From the NCBI GenBank assembly GCA_963719805.1, contig CAVRDF010000010.1:372001-436000 (forward strand): a DNA stretch of 64,000 nucleotides, written 5' to 3'. Positions 9,348-18,394 of this stretch are shown one piece after another; within the stretch, counting starts at the first letter, position 1, and every line of letters begins with the position of its first letter. Both the position numbers and the translations under genes were made by a program. This DNA comes from JAMXLO01 sp963719805 (GTDB lineage: Bacteria; Pseudomonadota; Alphaproteobacteria; Acetobacterales; Acetobacteraceae). The notes beneath the pieces were generated by a model. The model was not told the DNA's origin, made no database searches, and saw nothing but the letters and a program-made list of their open reading frames with translations.

Positions 9348-10213
9348 CACAGCCGCTCCCCCGCCAGCCCCTGCGGACGGAACAGCATGAACGCGATCAG
9401 CAGCACGCCATAGATCAGTTGCCGTGCGGCCGCGGCGATCGTGGTGGGGATGTCCACCAGTGTCAGCACCTGTGGCAAGGCAAGCAGGAGGAAGGGCCCG
9501 ATGATTGACCCCGCCAGCGTGCGCGCGCCACCGACCACGATCATTGTCAGCAGCAATATCGATGCGTCCAGGTCGAATGAAGAGGGATCGATAAAGCTGA
9601 GGAACGTCGCGTACAGCCCGCCAGCCGTGCCGGCAAATGCGCCGGCCAGCGCCGCCGCCGACACCTTCGCGCGCAGTACGTTCTTGCCGGCTGCCGCAAC
9701 CGCGGTTTCATCCTCGCGGATCGCGCGCAGCAAGCGGCCGAACGGCGCTCGCATGATCAGCCAGAAACACAGGCAGCCCAGCGCCGAGGCGACTGTGCAA
9801 AGCAGCACGTACTGCAGCGTGGTATCGACTTCCCAGCCGAACACGTCGGGCGGCGGTATGCCGGGTAGACCGTTCGCGCCGCCGGTGCCTGCGGTCCAGT
9901 TGGTGAACACCGCGGTCGCCAGCAACTGGATGCCGAACGAGGTGACCACGAAATAGTCGCCGGAGACGCGCAGCGACGGCAGCGTCACCAGGATGTTCAG
10001 CGCGACGCAGCAGGCTGCCGCGATGGCCAGCGACGGAATGAATGGCAGGGCGGCATTCGCCATCAGGAAATGCGCGACGATATACGCGCCCACGCCGAAC
10101 ACCGCCGCCTGGGACACCGAGAAAATGCCGACGATACCGACGAGCAGGTTGGTGGACAGGCCGAGCAGGACGTAGATCTCGGCTAATACGATGTAGCTGT
10201 AGAGGAAATCCAT
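9347..10213 (-). CDS. livM: Liv-type ABC permease (LivM), system 2
   Basis: 288 residues from ATG 10213, within a TGATG overlap with the upstream LivH stop. It is a hydrophobic protein of about 8-10 helices with the LivM segment LVGIVGIFSVSQAAVFGVGAY. The permease-ATPase contact region, RAPFGRLLRAIREDE, is the EAA-like loop typical of LivM, and TMIVVGGARTLAGSIIGPF is the conserved C-terminal helix pair. In system 2 this subunit is a free-standing protein, whereas in system 1 it is fused to its ATPase. Confidence 0.92.
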   Translation of the reverse strand: MDFLYSYIVLAEIYVLLGLSTNLLVGIVGIFSVSQAAVFGVGAYIVAHFLMANAALPFIPSLAIAAACCVALNILVTLPSLRVSGDYFVVTSFGIQLLATAVFTNWTAGTGGANGLPGIPPPDVFGWEVDTTLQYVLLCTVASALGCLCFWLIMRAPFGRLLRAIREDETAVAAAGKNVLRAKVSAAALAGAFAGTAGGLYATFLSFIDPSSFDLDASILLLTMIVVGGARTLAGSIIGPFLLLALPQVLTLVDIPTTIAAAARQLIYGVLLIAFMLFRPQGLAGERL

Positions 10214-11076
10214 CAGCGCGCCGCCGCGAACAGCCCGGTCGGCCGGAACAGCATGAAGATCACGAAGACGAAGAAGGTGACGCCGATACTCCACTCACCT
10301 GGCATCACCAGCAGCGAGAGGTTCTGCACCACGGCAATCGCCACCGAAAGCACGAAGGCACCGGTGATGCTGCCGACGCCGCCGGCGATCATCGCTATGG
10401 TGGCGGTCAGCAGTGGTGTCACGCCGTTATACGGTTGCAGTCCAAGATCAAGTGGCACCAGGATTCCCGGCAGGCAGACCAGCGCCGATGCGATGGCGAT
10501 CACATAGATATATACGGTCTGCGGCTGCAACCGCGTGATGTCGGCCAGCATCGGGTTGGACGCGACCGCGCGGATGCGTTTGCCCAGGATCGTGCGATGC
10601 GCGAACAGCATGGTGCCGATATATGCGGCAACGCTGATCACGATGGTCAGAAGCTGCGTATAGGTCAGCCGCACCGGGCCAAGCGGCACGACCTCGCTGC
10701 TCCAGGCCAACGGGAACTGCAGGATGTTCGGGGTATAGACGGCTGCGACAATGTTCTGGATCACAGCCAGCACGCCGAGCGATGCGATCAGCACCACCAG
10801 ATGTGTGGCGCGGCGACGTTCCAGCCGCGCATAGAGCTGGCTCTGGATCAACGCGCCGAGCGCGGTGCAGATGGCGATCGGTACGAGTACGGCGAGCAGT
10901 AGCGGTGCATGATATTGCAGCATCGACCATGCCAGATAGCCGCCGAGCGTATAGATGCCAGCGTGCGCCACATGGAATATCTTGGTTGTTGCGTACACCA
11001 GCGAGAAGCTGATTGCCACGACGCCCAGCGCGCAACCGGTCACCAGCCCGGTGGCAAGCAGTTGGAGTGCTAGCAC
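10213..11076 (-). CDS. livH: Liv-type ABC permease (LivH), system 2
   Basis: Permease of about 287 residues. The most family-like start is GTG at 11076 (LALQLLATGLVTGCALGVVA); a TTG at 11109 would add 11 residues. It carries the LivH segment TTKIFHVAHAGIYTLGGYLAW, the coupling loop ILGKRIRAVASNPMLA and the terminal helix GVTFFVFVIFMLFRPTGL. It lies 127 bp downstream of its binding-protein gene, with a stem-loop between them, and heads the overlapping permease/ATPase genes of system 2. Confidence 0.9.
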   Translation of the reverse strand: MLALQLLATGLVTGCALGVVAISFSLVYATTKIFHVAHAGIYTLGGYLAWSMLQYHAPLLLAVLVPIAICTALGALIQSQLYARLERRRATHLVVLIASLGVLAVIQNIVAAVYTPNILQFPLAWSSEVVPLGPVRLTYTQLLTIVISVAAYIGTMLFAHRTILGKRIRAVASNPMLADITRLQPQTVYIYVIAIASALVCLPGILVPLDLGLQPYNGVTPLLTATIAMIAGGVGSITGAFVLSVAIAVVQNLSLLVMPGEWSIGVTFFVFVIFMLFRPTGLFAAAR

Positions 11077-11149
11077 CGACCCGCCTCGCCGTGACCGGAC
11101 TTGTTCCAACTACTCGAGTCTTTATGTGCTGTGTGCAAGAAAGACGTGG

Positions 11150-11172
11150 ATGGCCGCCACAAGGGCGGCCAT
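11150..11172 (-). terminator. stem-loop between binding-protein and permease genes
   Basis: Perfect 9-bp inverted repeat ATGGCCGCC / GGCGGCCAT with a 5-nt loop, located 32 bp past the binding-protein stop. No T-run follows it on the minus strand. This fits an intra-operonic hairpin that protects the upstream mRNA or partly terminates, giving more binding protein than permease, a known arrangement in ABC operons. Confidence 0.55.
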
Positions 11173-11203
11173 GACGAAAACGCCACTGGAACCACGCCTC
11201 TGT

Positions 11204-12296
11204 CTATTGCAACTGCTTCAGCGTCTCGTCCTTGCCGTCGCGCATGATGTTGATGTCCAGCGGCACGCTGGCGGTGTTGGTCTTGAATTCCAGTGGGATC
11301 AGCCCCTGGAACTTGCCGATCTGCAACAGCGTGTCGCGCAGGGCTTCGCCGGACACCGGCTTGTTCTCGGACAGCACCTTGTCGAGCGTGGTCAGCACGA
11401 TCTGCGCGGCGTTGTAGTACCTGCTTGGCGAAGAACTCCATATCGACGCCGTATTTGGCCTTGAACTGCGCCGCGAGATCGGGCGGTGCATCGATCCGCA
11501 ACTGCGTGTGCACGAAGCCCGCCGACGACGGATCGGCAATCGTCGCCGGGTCAGCGAAGAACGTCGTGCCGGCAACGGTGAACTTCAGCCCAAGCTGGTG
11601 GTACTGCTGCGCCATCTGCAGCAGTCCGGCGGTGATCGCCACCAGCATCACATCCGGCTTGGAATCCGCCAGTTTCAACAGGGCAGGGCGGAAATCGGTC
11701 TGGCCGAACTGCGTCGCTTCCTGCGCGAGGATCTTGCCTCCGGCATCGGGGAACGACTTCAGGTAGTCGTCGCGCCCAGACATACCGGCGGCGTCATTCT
11801 CGAACATGATCGAGGCATTCTTCGTGCCGTCGCCAATCAGATATTTCGACAGCACGGCGATCTCGTCACCAATCGTTGGCAGCGTGTTGATCAGATACGG
11901 CGACGCCTTGGCCAGCGCGTCCGCCTGCGCGCCCGCATTCACCAACAGCACCTTCTTGCGCGTGGCGAGCGGCGCCATGGCGAGCGTTGGACCGGAATAT
12001 CCGGTGAACACCACAGCGACATGCTCGAGGTCGGTTAGCTTGTTGAACGACAATACGGACTGGTCCGGCTTTGCCTGATTGTCCTCGAACTGCACCTCGA
12101 TCTTCTGGCCGTGCACGCCGCCTTTGGCATTCGCTTGATCGACGGCGAACTGGATGCCATGCATTTCGGCCGTGCCGATCAGCGCCCCCGGACCGGTGAG
12201 TGGCAGGATGCCACCGAACTTGATGCTGTCGGCGCTGGCCGGCACAGACCACAGGCCAGCCGCCATGATGGCGATGGCAATCCGCGATGCCTTCAT
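11204..12296 (-). CDS. Liv-type ABC substrate-binding protein (LivK), system 2, frameshifted
   Basis: Periplasmic binding protein of about 364 residues. The ATG at 12296 has GGGAGAAG upstream. Signal peptide MKASRIAIAIMAAGLWSVPASA precedes DSIKFGGILPLTGPGALIG, the peripla_BP_6 entry. The frame holds through AKYGVDMEFFAKQ. At about 11428 one extra G shifts it, and the remainder (YYNAAQIVLTTLDKVL to ETLKQLQ) lies in the next frame and stops at 11204. This is the promoter-proximal gene of the nine-gene double transporter cluster, so the 129-bp gap to the divergent amidohydrolase gene probably holds the main promoter. Confidence 0.86.
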
Positions 12297-12425
12297 TGTG
12301 ACGCTTCTCCCGATATCCCGGACGAGTTGACAAGTCAGCTTGATGGTCCGTTTTGCCAGGGTCAAGGCGTTGCGGCAACGCAGCGCGGGTTGTAGCGTTC
12401 CAGGTCACGGCGAAGGAGTTTTGTC
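12297..12425. promoter_or_regulatory. divergent promoter region, double Liv cluster versus amidohydrolase operon
   Basis: 129 bp between two divergent operons, each with a ribosome site at its own edge (GGGAGAAG for the binding protein, GAAGGAG for the amidohydrolase). No coding potential is apparent. I could not assign confident -35/-10 elements or an operator. The position alone suggests co-regulation of an uptake system with the catabolic genes. Confidence 0.5.
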
Positions 12426-13496
12426 TTGGCTTTTCCGGCGGTTGGCGCCATTGACTGCGACGTGCATCCGGCCGTGCCTGGGATGCATGCGCTGCTGCCC
12501 TATCTGGAAGAACATTGGCGCGAGCAGGTCACCATTCGTGGGATCGATGGCCTCGATCCAATGAGCTATCCGGTGAATGTTCCTGCCAATGGCCGCCCAG
12601 ACTGGCGTCCGGCGAGCGGCAAGCCGGGCAGCGATCTAGGGTTGCTGCAAGAGCATGTGCTCGCGCCGTTCCACTCGCGCTTTGCGATCCTCAACTGCCT
12701 GTATGGCGCTCAGGCGGTGTTCAACGTACACCTTGCCGCGGCGCTGTGCCGCGCCATCAACGACTGGATCGCCGCCGAATGGCTGGACAAGGAACCGAGG
12801 CTGCGCGCATCGATCATTGTGCCGGTGCAGGACGCTGAACTCGCCGCCGCCGAAATCGATCGCTGCGCCGCCGACAAACGCTTCGTGCAGGTGCTGCTGC
12901 CGGCCGGTGGTGAATTGCCGCTCGGCAAGCGGCAGCACTGGCCGATCTATACCGCGGCCGAGCGGCACGGCCTGCCGGTATGCATCCACGCGGGCACCAC
13001 GTTCCGTCATGCCACCACCAAGAACGGCTGGCCGTCCTACTATCTGGAGGACTACGTGGTGGGCTCGCACGCCTTCCAGGCGCAGCTGCTCAGCCTGATC
13101 TCAGAGGGCGTGTTCAGCAAGTTTCCCAACCTGACGGTGGTGCTGGCGGAGGCAGGCTTCACCTGGCTGCCGCAGTTCATGTGGCGTGCGGTGAAGACCT
13201 GGCGGGCGATGCGGGCCGAAGTTCCCTGGGTGGATCGCGCACCGGCCGAGATCATCCGCGATCATGTCCGGTTTACCTTGCAGCCGTCCGATGCGCCGCC
13301 CGATCCTATCCAGATGGAACAGACCATCGAGCAGATCGGTTCCGACCGATTCCTGCTGTTCTCGACCGACTATCCGCACTGGCATTTCGATGGCGATGCA
13401 GCGCTGCCCGCTGGGCTGTCTGCGTCGCTGCTGCAACGACTGCTGGTGGACAATCCGCTGGAAACCTATCCGCGACTGAAGGAGACGCTGCAATGA
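12426..13496 (+). CDS. ACMSD-like amidohydrolase 2 family protein (copy A)
   Basis: 356 residues, TTG start at 12426 with GAAGGAG 7 bp upstream. It is a metal-dependent TIM-barrel hydrolase or decarboxylase of the amidohydro_2 family. Visible metal and catalytic elements are Asp12-x-His14 in IDCDVH, the strand VCIHAG, VVLAEAGF and the C-terminal FSTDYPHWHFD that supplies the conserved Asp. It is a clear paralogue of the next gene, which overlaps it by 4 bp (ATGA), and both precede a Rieske ferredoxin. The family decarboxylates or hydrates ring-derived acids, but the substrate here is not known. Confidence 0.9.
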   Translation: MAFPAVGAIDCDVHPAVPGMHALLPYLEEHWREQVTIRGIDGLDPMSYPVNVPANGRPDWRPASGKPGSDLGLLQEHVLAPFHSRFAILNCLYGAQAVFNVHLAAALCRAINDWIAAEWLDKEPRLRASIIVPVQDAELAAAEIDRCAADKRFVQVLLPAGGELPLGKRQHWPIYTAAERHGLPVCIHAGTTFRHATTKNGWPSYYLEDYVVGSHAFQAQLLSLISEGVFSKFPNLTVVLAEAGFTWLPQFMWRAVKTWRAMRAEVPWVDRAPAEIIRDHVRFTLQPSDAPPDPIQMEQTIEQIGSDRFLLFSTDYPHWHFDGDAALPAGLSASLLQRLLVDNPLETYPRLKETLQ

Positions 13497-14599
13497 GCGC
13501 CACACTGCTGGACCGCGCTCCGACGCAACAGACCAGGCTCGGCATCATCGACTGCGATGTGCATCACGCGATGCGGTCGCCCAAGGATCTTGATCCCTAT
13601 TTGCCGGCGCGCTGGCGCGAGCATCTGGCAACCTACGGGTCGCGGCGGCCCTCTCCGTTCACCGGTACGTCGCCGTATTTCAAGGCGGCACCGGCGCTGT
13701 CGCGCAAGGATTCCTGGCCGCATAACGGCGGGCCGCCCGGCTCGGATCTTGCTTTCCTGCAAGAGCAGTTGCTCGATCGCTACGGGATCGAGGCTGGGCT
13801 CCTGCACTTGCTGTCGCCGACGGGAATGGATCAGCGCAACCAGGAGCTCGCGCCGGTGTTGTGCCGTGCCATCAACGAATGGCAGTACAACGAGTGGACG
13901 CAGAAGGATCAGCGCCTCAAGGCCGCGATCGTAGTGCCCGGCGAAGACGCCGCCGCGGCAGTCGCCGAGATCGAGCACTGGGCCGGCAATCCCGACTTCG
14001 CGCAGGTCTCGCTCGTTACGCACTCGATCGAGCCGCTTGGCCGCCGACGTTACTGGCCGATCTACGAAGCGGCGCAGGCGCACAACCTGCCGATTGGCCT
14101 GCACAGTTCCGGCACCAACGGGCATGCGGTGACAGCGGCCGGCTGGCCTTCGTACTACACCGAGGAGCACCACGAGGTCTCCATGTCGCAGCAGGCGCTC
14201 GTCACCAGCCTGGTCTGCGAAGGTGTGCTGGCGCGTTATCCCGCGCTGAAAGTCGTCATCGTCGAAGCGGGTCTCGCTTGGGTTCCGTCACTCTACTGGC
14301 GGCTCGATCGGCAATGGGCGCGCATGAAGGACGAAGTGCCGCATCTGACGCAGCCACCGTCCAGTTACATCCGTAATCAGGTGTGGTTCACCACGCAGCC
14401 GATGGACGAGCCGGAACGGCCGGAAGACATCCTGCGCGTGCTCGAATGGATCGGCTGGGACCGCATCCTGTTCGCAACCGACTATCCGCATTGGGACTTC
14501 GACGATCCGGAAACCGCGTTCAAGGCGCAGATGACCGAGCAGCAACGGCGTATGGTCTACCGCGACAATGCACGCTCGGTGTATGGACTGGGCGCATGA
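13493..14599 (+). CDS. ACMSD-like amidohydrolase 2 family protein (copy B)
   Basis: 368 residues. The ATG at 13493 overlaps the previous stop. It has the same layout as copy A: IIDCDVHH with Asp22-x-His24, GLHSSGTNG in place of the CIHAG strand, VVIVEAGLAWVP and FATDYPHWDFD. The two copies share the LCRAIN-W pattern and the GWPSYY-EEH loop, so they arose by tandem duplication. They may form a heteromer or handle successive or related substrates, and the strict translational coupling favours joint function. Copy B overlaps the Rieske gene by 4 bp. Confidence 0.9.
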   Translation: MSATLLDRAPTQQTRLGIIDCDVHHAMRSPKDLDPYLPARWREHLATYGSRRPSPFTGTSPYFKAAPALSRKDSWPHNGGPPGSDLAFLQEQLLDRYGIEAGLLHLLSPTGMDQRNQELAPVLCRAINEWQYNEWTQKDQRLKAAIVVPGEDAAAAVAEIEHWAGNPDFAQVSLVTHSIEPLGRRRYWPIYEAAQAHNLPIGLHSSGTNGHAVTAAGWPSYYTEEHHEVSMSQQALVTSLVCEGVLARYPALKVVIVEAGLAWVPSLYWRLDRQWARMKDEVPHLTQPPSSYIRNQVWFTTQPMDEPERPEDILRVLEWIGWDRILFATDYPHWDFDDPETAFKAQMTEQQRRMVYRDNARSVYGLGA

Positions 14600-15009
14600 G
14601 CAAACACGTCGTCGCCAAGGTATCGGAGATCCCGCCCGGTGAACGCAAATTGGTCACGGTGCGCGGCCGGTCGATCGCTGTCTTCAATCTCGATGGTGAG
14701 TTCTTTGGCCTGTTCAACCGTTGCCCCCATCAGGGCGGCCCGATGTGCGAGGGCATTCTTACCGGCCTGATCGAATCCGACGAACCCGGCCATTACAAGT
14801 ATTCGCGCAAGGGCGAGATCATCCGCTGCCCATGGCACGGCTGGGAATTCGATGTGCGCACGGGCCAGTCCTACTGCGAACCGGAACGCATTCAGGTGCG
14901 CAGCTATCCGGTAGAGGTCGCCGAGGGGCAGCGTGTCGTGCAAGGCCCCTATGTGGCAGAGACGGTGCCCGTCACCGTTGAAGAACAATACGTCGTCGTG
15001 GACGTCTAG
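14596..15009 (+). CDS. Rieske [2Fe-2S] ferredoxin-type protein
   Basis: 137 residues. The ATG at 14596 overlaps the preceding stop (ATGA). The Rieske cluster ligands are Cys43-x-His45 in NRCPHQGG and Cys78-x2-His81 in CPWHGWEF. There are no other domains and no signal peptide, so it is a soluble electron carrier or oxygenase-type ferredoxin, not a bc1 subunit. It ends a three-gene operon with two amidohydrolases. No terminal oxygenase subunit is nearby, so its redox partner is unknown. Confidence 0.92.
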   Translation: MSKHVVAKVSEIPPGERKLVTVRGRSIAVFNLDGEFFGLFNRCPHQGGPMCEGILTGLIESDEPGHYKYSRKGEIIRCPWHGWEFDVRTGQSYCEPERIQVRSYPVEVAEGQRVVQGPYVAETVPVTVEEQYVVVDV

Positions 15010-15012
15010 TAC

Positions 15013-15034
15013 ACCTCCCCCGTGCGGGGGAGGT
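15013..15034. terminator. bidirectional stem-loop between convergent operons
   Basis: Perfect inverted repeat ACCTCCCCC / GGGGGAGGT around a 4-nt loop, 4 bp after the Rieske stop and 23 bp before the stop of the convergent ATPase gene. It lacks a T-run, but its strength and position fit transcription termination or transcript-end stabilisation for both directions. Confidence 0.6.
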
Positions 15035-15056
15035 CAGCGCAACGCCGGCAGTGGTC

Positions 15057-16160
15057 CTAAACCACGCGCCCGCTATCCGGCTCCATCAGGTGCATCTGGT
15101 TCAAATCGGCCGTCAGCGGCAGCATTTCATTCGGCTCCGCATGGGTCGCCGGATCAACGCGCGCACACACCGGGTCGTGCCCGATGAAGAAGTGGACCAT
15201 CGTCTCCATGCCCATCGGCTCGACCACATCGACCGGTAGTTCCACGCGCTCCCAACCTGGGCGGCCGTTTTCGTGGTACTCGAACAGATGCTCCGGCCGC
15301 AGCCCGAGCACCATCTCGCGGCCCTTGTACTTGCCATAGCGATCAACGCGCGCGGGGGGCACCGGCAGCACGATCTGGTCGGTGACGCGCACCGCCAGAC
15401 CGCCACCGGTGCCGTCCTGCACGCGGCAGGGCAGGAAGTTCATCGCCGGTGAGCCTATGAATCCCGCAACGAAGCGCGTCGCCGGGTTGTGGTACAGATC
15501 CTGCGGCGAACCCACCTGCTCGATGATTCCGCCGTTCATCACCACCACGCGGTCGGCCAGTGTCATCGCCTCCACCTGGTCGTGCGTCACATAGACCGTG
15601 GTCGTGCGCACCGTCTGGTGCACCTTCTTGATTTCGGTGCGCATCTGCACGCGCAGCTTGGCATCCAGGTTCGACAGCGGTTCGTCGAACAGGAACACCT
15701 TCGGGTTGCGCACGATGGCGCGTCCCATCGCGACGCGCTGACGCTGACCGCCAGACAGGGCGCGCGGCTTGCGATCCAGCAGCGGTCCGATGTCGAGGAT
15801 GCGCGCGGCTTCGTCCACCCGGCGTTTGATCTCGTCCTTCGGGAACTTCCGCAGCTTCAGGCCGAACGCCATGTTGTCAAATACGCTCATGTGCGGATAC
15901 AGCGCATAGTTCTGGAACACCATGGCGATGTCGCGGTCACGCGGCGGAACATCGTTCACCACGTCGCCGCCAATCCAGATCTCGCCCTCGGTGATTTCTT
16001 CCAGCCCGGCGATCATGCGCAGCGTGGTGGATTTGCCGCAGCCCGAGGGCCCGACCAGCACGACAAATTCGCGGTCCGCGATTTCCAGGTCGATGCCCTT
16101 AACCGCTTGCACGCCGCCATCGTAGTTCTTGACTACCTTGCGGCAGGAGACTTCAGCCAT
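15057..16160 (-). CDS. ugpC: carbohydrate ABC transporter ATP-binding protein (UgpC/MalK/MsmK type)
   Basis: 367 residues. Walker A GPSGCGKST is at about 37-45, the Q-loop region VFQNYALYPHMSV, signature LSGGQRQR, Walker B VFLFDEPLSNLD and switch YVTHDQVEAMTLAD. A C-terminal OBD/TOBE half follows, with IGSPAMNFLP and GLRPEHL. Proteins of this type energise CUT1-family importers for glycerol-3-phosphate, sugars and polyols. A GAGGAAA site precedes the ATG at 16160. It is the last gene of the operon whose binding proteins are at 18395-21224, so substrate identity must come from those. Confidence 0.93.
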   Translation of the reverse strand: MAEVSCRKVVKNYDGGVQAVKGIDLEIADREFVVLVGPSGCGKSTTLRMIAGLEEITEGEIWIGGDVVNDVPPRDRDIAMVFQNYALYPHMSVFDNMAFGLKLRKFPKDEIKRRVDEAARILDIGPLLDRKPRALSGGQRQRVAMGRAIVRNPKVFLFDEPLSNLDAKLRVQMRTEIKKVHQTVRTTTVYVTHDQVEAMTLADRVVVMNGGIIEQVGSPQDLYHNPATRFVAGFIGSPAMNFLPCRVQDGTGGGLAVRVTDQIVLPVPPARVDRYGKYKGREMVLGLRPEHLFEYHENGRPGWERVELPVDVVEPMGMETMVHFFIGHDPVCARVDPATHAEPNEMLPLTADLNQMHLMEPDSGRVV

Positions 16161-16191
16161 CGTATCGTTTCCTCGTGATTTGCGGTTAAGG

Positions 16192-17091
16192 CTAGCCTTT
16201 CGTCGCGCCGGCGGTCAGCCCGGCCACATAGTAGTCCATCAGGAAGGCGTAGATCAGTATCGGCGGGAGGGACGCAAGCACCACCGCGGCCATGATCTTG
16301 CCCCATAGGAACACGTCACCGCGGATCAGGTCACTGATGATGCCGACGGTCAGCACCATCTGGTTTGCCGTGTAGAGATACGCGAGCGGATAGAGGAAAG
16401 CGCCCCAGCTTACGGTGAAGGCAAAGATCGTCGCGGCAATGATGCCTGGCATCGCCACCGGGATGAAGATCTTGAACAGCATCTGCAGATATCCGGCGCC
16501 GTCGATCAGCGCAGCCTCGTCCAGCTCCTTCGGGATCGAGCTGAAGTAACCGATCATGATCCAGGTGCAGAATGGCACCGCCAGCGTCGGGTACAGGATT
16601 GCCAGGCACCAGACATTATTGATCAGCCCAAGCCAGCCGATCACCTTGAACAACGGCAGGAACAGCAGTGAGGCCGGGATCAGATAAGTCAGGAACACCC
16701 CGGTGCTGAGCGCCTGGCTGCCCCAAAAGCCCATACGCGCGAGGCTAAAGGCGGCAAGAATCGCTATGGTCATGCTGAGGACGACGACCACGATCGTGAT
16801 CAACACCGAGTTGAGGTAGTAGATCTGGAAGTTCGGATAGGTGATCAGGTACCAGAAGTTCTCGAGCGTTGGGTGATGAACAAACCACGGACTGCCCTGC
16901 TGTGCCGAAATCTCGGCTGACGACTTGAGGCTGGTCATCAACGTATAGAATGGCGGGACCAGGAAGATCACCACGAACACGCTGAGCGCGATGTAGCTGC
17001 CCCATAGCGCCCAGACCCGCTGGTTGTGCAGGCTCTTGCGCTTGCGCCCGGTATTCGGAACCACGACGCCGTTCGCCGTTGTCGAGCTCAT
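16192..17091 (-). CDS. carbohydrate ABC transporter permease (CUT1, MalG/UgpE type)
   Basis: 299 residues and six membrane helices after a short cytosolic tail. The EAA loop EAALIDGAGYLQMLFKIFIP contacts the ATPase. Its start overlaps the stop of the upstream permease gene by 4 bp (ATGA at 17088-17091), as is usual for permease pairs. Together with the next gene it forms the membrane channel of the importer. Confidence 0.93.
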   Translation of the reverse strand: MSSTTANGVVVPNTGRKRKSLHNQRVWALWGSYIALSVFVVIFLVPPFYTLMTSLKSSAEISAQQGSPWFVHHPTLENFWYLITYPNFQIYYLNSVLITIVVVVLSMTIAILAAFSLARMGFWGSQALSTGVFLTYLIPASLLFLPLFKVIGWLGLINNVWCLAILYPTLAVPFCTWIMIGYFSSIPKELDEAALIDGAGYLQMLFKIFIPVAMPGIIAATIFAFTVSWGAFLYPLAYLYTANQMVLTVGIISDLIRGDVFLWGKIMAAVVLASLPPILIYAFLMDYYVAGLTAGATKG

Positions 17092-18038
17092 GCTGCGATC
17101 TCCCTGCTGCGACGCGTCACACCACGCAGCACAAAGAATGCGGAGATGGCGAGGATCGGGAACATGAACAGGCTGACCGAAGCGCCGAGCGGAATGTCAC
17201 CCGACTGGATGCCGACCTGGAAGGCGTAGGTGGCGAACACGTGCGTCATGTCCTGTGGGCCGCCGCCGGTCAGGATGCGGACGATATCGAAGTCGGCGAA
17301 GGTCACGATCAGGCTGAACAGCACGGTGATGGCGATGATGTTGCGCATCATCGGCAGGGTGACGAAGAACAGCTTCTGCACGGGGCCCGCTCCGTCGATT
17401 GCCGCTGCTTCATAGAGCTGTTCGGGAACTGACTTCAGCGCTGCCAGGTACATGATCATGAAGAACGGGGTGCCGAACCAGACATTGACCGTGATGGTGC
17501 AGAAACGCGCCACCCAGCCGACGCCAAGCCAAGGGACCGATTCCAGGCCGAACTGGTTCAGGATCCAGTTGAACGCGGAGTAGGACGGATCGAACATCCA
17601 CCACCAGGTCAGGGTCGATAGCGCCAGTGGCACCACCCACGGCACCAGCAGCAGGCCGCGCCAGATGCGCTGGTTCTTGCCCGGGATGTTGTGCATCAGA
17701 TGGGCGATGATGAACCCCAGAAGAGCCTTAAAGATCACGGCGCAGACCGCGAACAGGCAGCTTTGGAAGATGACGAGCTGGAAGGTATTGCGCTTCAGCA
17801 AAAACGCGAAATTACTTAGACCCACGAACGCCGTCATCTTCTTGTTCAGCATGCTGAGCCAGATCGCGTATAATGCTGGGTACACAACGAAACCGGCGAC
17901 CAGCAGGATCAGCGGCAGGCACAGCAAGAACGCTGTCGTCGATCGACGCTGAGCGAAGCGTTTCATGCTGCCCGCACGGCGGGTGCCCGACAATGCGGGC
18001 GACATCACTCCGGCAGGGACGCTCGTGCCGTCAGCCAT
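17088..18038 (-). CDS. carbohydrate ABC transporter permease (CUT1, MalF/UgpA type)
   Basis: 316 residues. The ATG at 18038 is preceded by AGGAGG at ideal spacing. Six helices follow a polar N-terminus of about 30 residues. The EAA loop is YEAAAIDGAGPVQKLFFVTLP. It carries the conserved segment GLLLVPWVVPLALSTLTWWW. It is translationally coupled to the second permease. It is separated from the binding-protein gene by a 356-bp leader with a hairpin, which may set a lower expression level for the membrane components. Confidence 0.93.
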   Translation of the reverse strand: MADGTSVPAGVMSPALSGTRRAGSMKRFAQRRSTTAFLLCLPLILLVAGFVVYPALYAIWLSMLNKKMTAFVGLSNFAFLLKRNTFQLVIFQSCLFAVCAVIFKALLGFIIAHLMHNIPGKNQRIWRGLLLVPWVVPLALSTLTWWWMFDPSYSAFNWILNQFGLESVPWLGVGWVARFCTITVNVWFGTPFFMIMYLAALKSVPEQLYEAAAIDGAGPVQKLFFVTLPMMRNIIAITVLFSLIVTFADFDIVRILTGGGPQDMTHVFATYAFQVGIQSGDIPLGASVSLFMFPILAISAFFVLRGVTRRSREIAA

Positions 18039-18394
18039 TCCATCCTCCTGTGGTCCGCCGCTGTGGCGGGTATTCCCGGCAAATCATGCGCATTCCACCG
18101 ATCCGCGCGCGCGTCGGCGACAGGCTGCCCGGCAGGGCCTCCTCGTATGATGAGCTATGATGCGAGCCGCTATGCAGCCTCGCCATTTACGCACCTCCCA
18201 TGGCACCCGGCATGGACCGGATGCAGACCAAAGCCATACCCCTGTCCACGGCGATTATTCCGCCCTCGACGACCGTACCCCTGCCAAAATATCAGGCAAA
18301 AGGATGACGGGGTAACATATTGTTCTTCCGATCACGCTAGCGGTTGACGTTGCGATGTGCAACGCCAACCGTGCGGCCGTTTCAAACGCAACCG
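18039..18394. other. non-coding spacer inside the sugar-transporter operon
   Basis: 356 bp between the binding-protein stop and the permease start. No frame on either strand looks like a protein. The end near the binding-protein gene holds the stem-loop at 18341-18371. The other end holds only the permease ribosome site. An internal promoter is possible, but I cannot point to convincing elements. Confidence 0.5.
18341..18371 (-). terminator. stem-loop downstream of binding protein 1
   Basis: 13-bp inverted repeat CGGTTGACGTTGC / GCAACGCCAACCG, with one G-T type mismatch and a 5-nt loop, 23 bp past the binding-protein stop. No T-run follows. It is the likely partial terminator or 3'-stabilising hairpin that separates abundant binding-protein mRNA from the permease mRNA. 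Confidence 0.6.
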
